Assembly (NCBI GenBank): GCA_025353965.1
Contig: JANXNS010000168.1
Span: forward strand, 1 to 46,148
DNA: 46,148 bases
Source: Aquihabitans sp.
Lineage (GTDB): Bacteria > Actinomycetota > Acidimicrobiia > Acidimicrobiales > Iamiaceae
Direction: 5' to 3'
The first letter of the stretch is position 1. Each line of letters starts with the position of its first letter. The notes beneath the pieces are model-generated. The model was not told the DNA's origin, searched no databases, and saw only the letters and a program-made list of their open reading frames with translations. This document shows, piece by piece, positions 1 to 7,214 of the stretch. The position numbers and the translations under genes are program-made.

Positions 1-834
1 CATCTGGGCCTGGACCTTCTTGACCATGCCCAGCCGCTTGACGAGATCTGCCTTGAGCTCATCAAGGGTCTCGAACTCTGAGGCCTCCGCTGCGAACGCG
101 TCGTCTGCCTCCGGGAGCACCTTCTCTTTGACCTCTTTGACCACAATCCGGAACTCGACCTGATCCTCTTCGGGATCTGGGTGATCAGCGGTGAACTCCA
201 AAATGGCGTCTACCACCGCACCGACAAGCTGCTGATCTAGCTCGGGCACGACCGACGCGCTGCCGATCTCATAGAGGTAGTCATCCGCAGTCAAGCCCTC
301 CATGGCCTCGCCGTTTTGTGAACCGGCGACATCGATGGTGACGTGGTCGCCTTCTTGGGCGGCCCGTTCGACGACCTCGAGCTTGGCGTAGCTCTGGCGC
401 ATCCGGTCGACCCGGTCCGCAACTTCTTCGTCCGAGACGTCCGGCGAATCAAGGGTGACCCGCAGTGAGTCATACCCGCCGACCTGCACGACCGGGCGAA
501 CCTCCACCACCGCGTCGAAGGCGATATCTCCGCCTTCTCGGCCTGCGGTGATGTCGATGTCTGGTGGCGCAATGACATCCACCTCATGCTCCTCCACGGC
601 ATTGGCGTAGTACTGCGGGAGCGCGTGCTCAAGCGCATCACCGCGGGCCGCCTCCGTGCCGATACGGGCTTCCAGGAGCTTGCGGGGGGCCTTACCTGGG
701 CGGAACCCGGGGATGCGAACCTCCGAGGCGATCCGCTTGAACGCGGCATCAACCTCTCGCTCGAACTCTTCCCCATCGACCTGGATCGACAGCTTGACCT
801 TGTTGCCCTCGACGGGCTCGACCGTTGACTTCAT
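1..834 (-). CDS. tig: Trigger factor, peptidyl-prolyl isomerase chaperone (3' end beyond window)
   Basis: Reverse-strand translation from ATG at 834: MKSTVEPVEGNKVKLSIQVDGEEFEREVDAAFKRIASEVRIPGFRPGKAPRKLLEARIG..., the classic trigger factor N-terminus including the GFRPGKAP signature; open through position 1. Confidence 0.95.
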   Translation of the reverse strand, partial: MKSTVEPVEGNKVKLSIQVDGEEFEREVDAAFKRIASEVRIPGFRPGKAPRKLLEARIGTEAARGDALEHALPQYYANAVEEHEVDVIAPPDIDITAGREGGDIAFDAVVEVRPVVQVGGYDSLRVTLDSPDVSDEEVADRVDRMRQSYAKLEVVERAAQEGDHVTIDVAGSQNGEAMEGLTADDYLYEIGSASVVPELDQQLVGAVVDAILEFTADHPDPEEDQVEFRIVVKEVKEKVLPEADDAFAAEASEFETLDELKADLVKRLGMVKKVQAQM

Positions 835-978
835 CAGGTCGACGAGCTTATCGGTGCGGGCCGCGATGGCCCGAACCGACGCAAGCCACGGCGGTGAACG
901 AGCGGCGGCCGAGGCCCGTGGCCAGCGTTTGGGGCCTCTGGGTCATCGGCCGCAGCCGGAGCCGGTACCGTCGGTTCC

Positions 979-1515
979 ATGTCTCCGGTGGCCGGTCCCC
1001 TCTTCGCGGCGGCGCTCCTGCTGGCAGCGGCGGGGCTGCTCAAGATCACCTCACCCGACCCCACCCGGGTGGCGCTGCGAACGGCGGGCTTGCCCAACAC
1101 CGCCCTCGCTGCCCGCTCGCTCGGGGCCGTAGAAGTGGCGATCACGCTGTACACGTTGGCCGTCGGCGGCCGGGTGGCCGCTGGCCTCGTCTCCCTCGCC
1201 TATCTCGGCTTTGCCGGGTTCAGTTTCCTGGTCATCAGGACATCGCGCGGCAAGGCATCGTGCGGATGCTTCGGAGCTTCGGACGCTCCGCTCACCAACT
1301 TGCACGTGGGCGTCGACGTTGTCATTGCGGCGGTTGCGGCTCTCGGGATCGTGAATCCCATCCCTGGGCTGTTCACTGTGGCCGCCGAGACGCCACTCTT
1401 CGGCGTCCCCTTCCTCGCCTTCACCGCCCTGCTCGCCTGGCTGGTCCAAGTCCTGCTCACTGCGGTGCCTGAGCTACAAGCCGCCGCCCGTCCACCCCGG
1501 AAGGTGGCCCGATGA
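979..1515 (+). CDS. MauE/DoxX-like membrane protein
   Basis: 178 aa, several hydrophobic helices, CGCFG motif (SRGKASCGCFGAS) typical of MauE-type proteins; 4-nt ATGA overlap with the next gene. Confidence 0.75.
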   Translation: MSPVAGPLFAAALLLAAAGLLKITSPDPTRVALRTAGLPNTALAARSLGAVEVAITLYTLAVGGRVAAGLVSLAYLGFAGFSFLVIRTSRGKASCGCFGASDAPLTNLHVGVDVVIAAVAALGIVNPIPGLFTVAAETPLFGVPFLAFTALLAWLVQVLLTAVPELQAAARPPRKVAR

Positions 1516-2315
1516 CTGTTGTCATCGTTGTTGAAGCGGCCGTCATCGCCGTGCTGGCGCTGCTGGTGGTGGGTCTACTGCGCAGCCACGCTGAGATTCT
1601 CAAACGTCTCCATGAGCTCGGGGCAGGCCTCGATGCCAGCGCCCCCGCTGCTGCCCCTGCGGGCGGCCCCCGGCCCGGGCGAGATTTCCAAGTCATGCCC
1701 CAGATGCCATCGCCACCAGACCGGGAAGCGTTCGGCGGGTCAGCCGATCTGGCCGGCCTGAGCGCTGGTGGGACCGAGACGCTGACGGTCCGCGTGCGCG
1801 GCGTCGAACACGACACGATCGTGGCGTTCCTCTCCTCCGGCTGCATCACCTGCCAGAAATTTTGGGGCGCATTCCGCAAACCCAAGAAGCTCGGTTTGCC
1901 GGCCGGTACCCGCCTCGTGGTGGTGACCAAGGGCGCCGATGCCGAGAGTCCCAGCGCCGTGGCCGCGCTCGCCCCAGCGGGCATCCCTACCGTGATGTCG
2001 ACCGAGGCGTTCGACGACTACGACATCCCCGGCTCTCCCTACTTTGTCCACGTCCACGGCCCCACGGGGCGCGTCCGGGGTGAAGGAACCGGCCCGGATT
2101 GGGATCAGGTCTTTTCCCTCCTCTCACAAGCGTCAGGCGACGCCGAACTGGTGGCCACCCTGGCTGGCTCACAGGTGGCCAAACCCGGCGCCGATGCGGA
2201 CCGGGAGTCCCGCATCGACCGGGAACTCCACGACGCGGGCGTCTCCCCCGGAGACCCAAGTCTTTTTGCAGTCGACCCGGCCACCGACCGCGACCTAGAT
2301 CTAGGTACCTCATGA
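1512..2315 (+). CDS. MauD-like membrane-anchored thioredoxin-fold protein
   Basis: 267 aa, N-terminal TM helix, SSGCITCQKFW CxxC motif in a thioredoxin-like context; overlaps the next gene by ATGA. Confidence 0.7.
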   Translation: MTVVIVVEAAVIAVLALLVVGLLRSHAEILKRLHELGAGLDASAPAAAPAGGPRPGRDFQVMPQMPSPPDREAFGGSADLAGLSAGGTETLTVRVRGVEHDTIVAFLSSGCITCQKFWGAFRKPKKLGLPAGTRLVVVTKGADAESPSAVAALAPAGIPTVMSTEAFDDYDIPGSPYFVHVHGPTGRVRGEGTGPDWDQVFSLLSQASGDAELVATLAGSQVAKPGADADRESRIDRELHDAGVSPGDPSLFAVDPATDRDLDLGTS

Positions 2316-2815
2316 AACTCCAAGCCCACGGGATCGAGACCGACCTGCCGCCCGGGTGGGAGGGACGCATTGCGCTACGCACCATTCCGGGCCCAGGGGC
2401 CGGTGCATCATCGCAACCGGCAGCACGGTCCTTTGGCAACGAAGGCGAGCGACCCAACCCGGTTGTTCACTTGGCCAACTTCGCCCTCCCCGAACAACGG
2501 GGAGACTTTGGCTCCGGGGCCGTAGATGTCATGACCGAGGAGCACATCTTGGTGGTGCTGTTCGAGTACGGGCCAGAGAGCCTTGGCCAGGCACTGTTCA
2601 AGCGGAAGGGCATTCCCACCCCACTCACACCCAACATGTTTTCCCCCTCGGCCCTCCAGCGAACGTTGTCGGGCCAAGCCGGCTGCCAGGTCTTCTTCAC
2701 CGTCGAGAACCGGGCGTTCTGCTGTTACACGGTCCTCGGTCGCCAGTCCGCCGCCAACCGGATTTTACCCCAAGCCAACGCAACCCTCGCTGCCACCAGG
2801 ATTTCGCCCCGATGA
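2312..2815 (+). CDS. Uncharacterised 167-aa protein of the mau-like operon
   Basis: MKLQAHGIETDLPPGWEGRIALRTIPG...; ATG at 2312 overlaps the upstream stop (ATGA) and its TGA overlaps the downstream ATG; no family recognised. Confidence 0.7.
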   Translation: MKLQAHGIETDLPPGWEGRIALRTIPGPGAGASSQPAARSFGNEGERPNPVVHLANFALPEQRGDFGSGAVDVMTEEHILVVLFEYGPESLGQALFKRKGIPTPLTPNMFSPSALQRTLSGQAGCQVFFTVENRAFCCYTVLGRQSAANRILPQANATLAATRISPR

Positions 2816-4449
2816 CTGTCGCCTTCCGCTCCCGCGGCCGCAATCGGCCCGCCGTCGACACCACCGATTTGGCCGACAAGGGGATCCATCGTGACCCCAC
2901 GGCGCACGACCCCATCAGCAGCGGCGGGTTCGCGCAAAAGCTGGTTCACCGGGCCTCCGCCCTACTGAGTGGCGGCACCAGTACCCGCCGATCCTTCCTG
3001 ACCCGGACCGCAGTCTTGGGCTCGGCACTAGCCGTTGGCCCGATCGACTTCATCCTCAAGCCCGGTACGGCTTACGGGTATATCTGCGGAGCTTGCTCGG
3101 AAGGGTGGACCGCCTTCTGCTGCACCATCAACAGCGGCAAGAACGCTTGCCCGCCTGGCAGTTTCATTGCCGGCTGGTGGAAGGCCGACAACGCGGCCTA
3201 CTGCTGCGGCGCCGCCCGGTACATCATCGACTGCAACGCCAGCTGCCCCACCCAATGCTCCTGCCGCTGCACCGGCGCCTCGTGCGACAACCGCAAGACC
3301 TGTTGCAACCAGTTCCGCTACGGCCAATGCCATCAGGAGATCGCCTGCTACGGCCCAGTGGTCTGCCGGGTAGCCACGTGCACGGTGCCGTGGAAATACG
3401 ACCCCAGCTGCACCACATCAAGCGCAACTGACAACCGAACGGTCAACCACGGGGCACCGTGTCTCCCCACAGACTGCGGGTCGCCAATCGCCCAGAAGTA
3501 CAGCGAACTCGGCGGAGCCAGCGGTGTCCTAGGCCCGGCCCTCGGTGCAGAAGAAGCCATGGGCGATGGCCGCGGCCGTCGCCAGCGGTTCCAGAACGGC
3601 AACCTCTACTGGACCCAAACCACCGGCGCCCACGATGTACGGGGGTCACTGCTCCGCGAGTACGCAGACCACGGCGGCGCCTTCGGCGGGCTGAAATATC
3701 CCACCTCCGACACCCGCATAACGAGCGATACGTCCCGCCGTTACAACAACTTTGAGAACGGTCGGATCTACTCCACCGTTTCCGGCGGCATCACCCTGGC
3801 CATTCTCAACCCGTTCTTCTCCAAGCATGAGGGCCTCCGGGGCAGCAGCGGGGTGCTGGGCTACCCGACCGTCGAGGTCAAGAGTTCGGTCGACAATGCG
3901 TCCACGTACGTGAGCTTCGCCAACGGGCGGGTCTATGCGTGGGGCAGCCGAGTTGTGGAAATTCACGGCTCGGTCTTCCGGCTCCATGAGGCGCTTGGCG
4001 GCGTGACCGGGCAACTCAAGCGACCGGTGATCGACCTTGCCCCCGTCGGCGACGGGCGCGGCACCACCCAGTGGTTCGAGGGCGGCATGACGTGGACCAC
4101 CCCCACCACGCTGACCCAGGCTCTCTGGGGCGACGTGCTCAATCGGTATGTGGAAAATGGCACGGCCACTGGGTACCTCAAATACCCCAAGGGTTCCCTA
4201 CGCAACGTTGGCGATGCCCGCGGGACCTTCGCCATCTTCGAGAACGGGCACATCTATGCCAGCCCAACTACGGGGGGCCACCAGGTCCACGGCGCCGTGC
4301 TCACGTACTTCCTCGCCCACGGCGGACCCACCGGAAGCCTTGGCTACCCCACCACCGAACTGGACCCCAGCGGCTCACCGGGAGGGCGCTTCCAGACGTT
4401 TGAACACGGACGCCTCTCCTACGCCGACGGTACCGTCACACCGGTTTGA
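2812..4449 (+). CDS. Tat-signal, Cys-rich methylamine dehydrogenase light-chain-like domain fused to LGFP repeats
   Basis: 545 aa. Twin-arginine leader TRRSFLTRTAVLGSALAV; Cys-rich block CGACSEGWTAFCCTINSGKNACPPGSFIAGWWKAD...CHQEIACYGPVVCRVATC; then six LGFP-type repeats (e.g. HGGPTGSLGYPTTE, LRGSSGVLGYPTVE). Confidence 0.75.
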   Translation: MTVAFRSRGRNRPAVDTTDLADKGIHRDPTAHDPISSGGFAQKLVHRASALLSGGTSTRRSFLTRTAVLGSALAVGPIDFILKPGTAYGYICGACSEGWTAFCCTINSGKNACPPGSFIAGWWKADNAAYCCGAARYIIDCNASCPTQCSCRCTGASCDNRKTCCNQFRYGQCHQEIACYGPVVCRVATCTVPWKYDPSCTTSSATDNRTVNHGAPCLPTDCGSPIAQKYSELGGASGVLGPALGAEEAMGDGRGRRQRFQNGNLYWTQTTGAHDVRGSLLREYADHGGAFGGLKYPTSDTRITSDTSRRYNNFENGRIYSTVSGGITLAILNPFFSKHEGLRGSSGVLGYPTVEVKSSVDNASTYVSFANGRVYAWGSRVVEIHGSVFRLHEALGGVTGQLKRPVIDLAPVGDGRGTTQWFEGGMTWTTPTTLTQALWGDVLNRYVENGTATGYLKYPKGSLRNVGDARGTFAIFENGHIYASPTTGGHQVHGAVLTYFLAHGGPTGSLGYPTTELDPSGSPGGRFQTFEHGRLSYADGTVTPV

Positions 4450-4516
4450 GGAGGCCATCGTTTGCGGTGAACCGGTTTCATCCGACCGAGGCTGGGCCGG
4501 TACGGTTCACCCTCGT

Positions 4517-4588
4517 GCGGGTGTAGCTCAATGGCTAGAGCTTCAGATTTCCAATCTGATGATGAGGGTTCGATTCCCTTCACCCGCT
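4517..4588 (+). tRNA. tRNA-Gly(UCC); CCA encoded at 4589-4591
   Basis: Cloverleaf GCGGGTG...CACCCGC, anticodon loop TTTCCAA (TCC), GGTTCGATTCC T-arm. Confidence 0.95.
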
Positions 4589-4596
4589 CCAATTTC

Positions 4597-5178
4597 TCAA
4601 GCGCTGAGTAGGCCACCATCGTCGGTGACGGCTACCAGACCGGTGGCCATGTCGTAGAGCACGCCGACCACAACCGCTGGCCCCGCCGCCGAGGCCAGGG
4701 TGCCCATCTCACGAAGCGCGTCGACGGTCGCTTGCAGATTGGCGCCAGTGGCCCAGACCGGGTCGTTACCAATCACATCGGTCAACCGGCTCGCAACCTC
4801 ACCGGTCAGCTCCCCAAGGTGGCCATCGGCATGGTCATCTTTCATGGCGGCGAGCACGGCGCCGCACCCGGTGTGGCCGAGCACGACAACCAGCGGAATC
4901 TCGAGCACTCGAGCACCGAACTCGATGCTCCCAAGAGCAACGCCGGCCAACGAATGCCCAGCGGTGCGGACCGTCAGCAGATCGCCAACGCCTTGGTCCA
5001 GGACCACCTCGGGCGGGACCCGGGAGTCGACGCAGCCCAACACCACGGCGATGGGTTCCTGTCCGTCCAGCAACGCAACCCGCTCCGATGGCGCTACCAC
5101 ATGGGGGTCGGGCCGACCCTCGGCAAAGCGCCGATTCCCCTCCACCAACTCAAGCAGTGCTTGGCGTGCAGCGCGCAT
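4597..5178 (-). CDS. Beta-class carbonic anhydrase
   Basis: MRAARQALLELVEGNRRFAEGRPD...VVLGCVDSRVPPEVVLDQGVGDLLTVRTAGH...VVVLGHTGCGAV: CxDSR and HxxC zinc motifs. Start uncertain; M at 5322 is an alternative. Confidence 0.9.
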   Translation of the reverse strand: MRAARQALLELVEGNRRFAEGRPDPHVVAPSERVALLDGQEPIAVVLGCVDSRVPPEVVLDQGVGDLLTVRTAGHSLAGVALGSIEFGARVLEIPLVVVLGHTGCGAVLAAMKDDHADGHLGELTGEVASRLTDVIGNDPVWATGANLQATVDALREMGTLASAAGPAVVVGVLYDMATGLVAVTDDGGLLSA

Positions 5179-5414
5179 CCGGTCGTCAAGCTCAAGGGCA
5201 ACGGGGTCGGGCACACGGCCTCCAGGAGCATCTAGCGGAAGGCCACATCTTGTCCGCCGGGCACGCCGTCCGACGAAACGGCCACGCACAAGCGGGGCTG
5301 ACGGTCCCGCGGCGCTGAACATCAGCTGGATCTCGCCGAAGACATAGTGGCCTAGTCCCCCGTTCTGCCTGCACAGACGTCCCAAAATGGGATGCCGGAA
5401 TAAGAAATCTGTGA

Positions 5415-5458
5415 GCGCCTCCGGTTGGATTCGAACCAACGGCCGTCGGATTGGAAGT
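5415..5458 (-). repeat. Displaced 3' fragment of tRNA-Arg(UCU), candidate att repeat
   Basis: gcgcctccggttggattcgaaccaacggccgtcggattggaagt matches 7001-7044 over 44 nt with one mismatch; no tRNA 5' half follows. Confidence 0.85.
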
Positions 5459-5494
5459 GGGCTAGCGGCCGGGGTGCAAGTCGGACTGCGGCAT

Positions 5495-5520
5495 TAATAC
5501 GTTGTATATCTAACGTATTA
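5495..5520. promoter_or_regulatory. Perfect 9-bp inverted repeat operator candidate
   Basis: TAATACGTT-gtatatct-AACGTATTA, 16 nt upstream of the ATG at 5537. Confidence 0.65.
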
Positions 5521-5536
5521 GGTCTACTGTGGCGGC

Positions 5537-6145
5537 ATGGCCCAACTCAACGTCGACCAGGCCGCCGACGCGCTCGGGGTCTCCCATGTGCAGGTCGGTC
5601 GGCTCATCGACGCGGGTGAGCTGGACGCCGAGCGATTCGGGCGCAGCTGGGCTATCGACCCCAACTCACTCCGCCGATACCGACTCCTGAGGCCCCGGCG
5701 TGGCCGACCACTCTCCGAATTTGCCTCGTGGCAGCGGGTACTCGACGCCGAACCGCCCGCCAACATCGATGAGGCCATCGACCTCGCTCGCCTCGTGCGG
5801 CGACGAAGCCGAAACGAGCGCATCCGCATCCTCCCCGCCCTCGACGGCCGCATCGCCGACGACCCGCGTGTCCATCATGGCGGCGCCCACGCAGCCGTCC
5901 ATCACGGCGCGGGCATTGGACGGCCCGACCAACGAGACATCTACATCAGCGCAGCCGACGCCGACTCATTCCGAGCCGACTTTCGCGCCACCCCGAACGC
6001 CGACGAACCGAACGCCGTTCTGCGCATCGTCGAAGGGCCCATTGCGTTCACCGACCAGTTCGTACCACCGATCATCGCTGTGCTCGACTTACTCGATGCC
6101 GCCGACACCCGTGCGGCTGCCGAGGCACTCCGAGTTCTCCGATGA
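5537..6145 (+). CDS. HTH (excisionase/MerR-like) DNA-binding protein, putative antitoxin
   Basis: N-terminal LNVDQAADALGVSHVQVGRLIDAGELDAERFGRSWAI resembles an excisionase-type winged helix; coupled by ATGA overlap to a nucleotidyltransferase-like gene. Confidence 0.65.
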   Translation: MAQLNVDQAADALGVSHVQVGRLIDAGELDAERFGRSWAIDPNSLRRYRLLRPRRGRPLSEFASWQRVLDAEPPANIDEAIDLARLVRRRSRNERIRILPALDGRIADDPRVHHGGAHAAVHHGAGIGRPDQRDIYISAADADSFRADFRATPNADEPNAVLRIVEGPIAFTDQFVPPIIAVLDLLDAADTRAAAEALRVLR

Positions 6146-6882
6146 CCATCACCGTCGATTTCAGTCAGTTACACCCAGCCTCACACGCAACGTGGACGGC
6201 GATCGGCCGACTGGTCAAGGCCACCGACACCCGAACGTGGGCCGTCGTGGGCGGTCAGATGGTTGCCATCCACGCCACCATCTGGGGCGTCGAACTACCA
6301 CGGGCAACCGACGATGGAGACATCGTCGTCGACGTCCGCACGTTCACCCGCAACGCCTTACGGCATGTCGCCGATGCGCTGGTCGCCGACGGATTCGACT
6401 CCGAACAGTCGCCGGAGGGAATCGTCAGATTCATGAAGGTCGACGCCAAGATCGACCTCCTCGCACCCGACGGCCTCGGAGCCAATCCGGTCGAGACCGG
6501 AAAGGGACGCGTCGTACAAGCGCCGGGCGCCACGCAGGCGGTCGAGCGCGCCGAGACCGTCATCGTGGAACTCGCAAGCGAGCGCTTCGAGGTCCGCACC
6601 CTGAACCTGCTCGGAGCGATCGTCGCCAAGTCAGCAGCTGCGACCGAAGTCGTGTCCGCCACACGTTTCGACAAGGAGAAGCACGAGCGAGATCTCGCCA
6701 CCCTTTTGATGTGCGCAGCACAGGACCCGATGTTGGAACAGATGGCGACAGCGATGACGAAGAAGGATCGGAAGCGGCTGACCGCAGCCCGTCAGGCGTT
6801 CCACGACAATGCCCACCCCTGCTGGTCCGACGGTGCCAGCCGGAACGACCTCAACATGGTCCTCGAACTGCTCCTCGTGTAG
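6142..6882 (+). CDS. Nucleotidyltransferase-fold protein (AbiEii-like), putative toxin
   Basis: 246 aa, WAVVGGQMVAIHA...LPRATDDGDIVVDV resembles the GG...R.T.DID motif region of AbiEii-type NTases. Confidence 0.6.
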   Translation: MTITVDFSQLHPASHATWTAIGRLVKATDTRTWAVVGGQMVAIHATIWGVELPRATDDGDIVVDVRTFTRNALRHVADALVADGFDSEQSPEGIVRFMKVDAKIDLLAPDGLGANPVETGKGRVVQAPGATQAVERAETVIVELASERFEVRTLNLLGAIVAKSAAATEVVSATRFDKEKHERDLATLLMCAAQDPMLEQMATAMTKKDRKRLTAARQAFHDNAHPCWSDGASRNDLNMVLELLLV

Positions 6883-7002
6883 CTGACTCTTCGAGTTCTC
6901 CGTGCGGCGAATCCCGTTCGCCTCAAGGACGTAGGCCGCTGATAAGCGAGTACGTGAGGTTTCATCAGGTGCCGACGCTCCTGAGCAGGTTATTTCTTTG
7001 GC

Positions 7003-7075
7003 GCCTCCGGTTGGATTCGAACCAACGGCCGTCGGATTAGAAGTCCGGTGCTCTATCCAGCTGAGCTACGGAGGC
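7003..7075 (-). tRNA. tRNA-Arg(UCU)
   Basis: Reverse strand GCCTCCGTAGCTCAGCTGGATAGAGCACCGGACTTCTAATCCGACGGCCGTTGGTTCGAATCCAACCGGAGGC; anticodon TCT. Confidence 0.95.
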
Positions 7076-7214
7076 GGGGCCGGTAGGAAACGTGGCGCGA
7101 AACCTCCGCGCTGTGCTCGTTACCGGCGACCGGGCCATCGTAGGAGGTGGCCGAAGTGCCAGGCTTCGGACTCACCGACTGGGGTCCCGGCCGCTGGCCG
7201 ATCATGTCGGATGC

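Noticed and set aside
2356-2811. Extended N-terminus of ORF 2356..4449
   Set aside because: The region upstream of 2812 is in a different frame from the well-formed 2312..2815 gene; the ATG at 2812 with ATGA coupling and the following Tat signal is the sensible start
5700-7040. 446-aa plus-strand ORF across the mini-island
   Set aside because: Low-complexity Arg/Pro/Ser translation in an alternative frame of the two real genes, and it runs into the tRNA-Arg; a GC-rich shadow ORF
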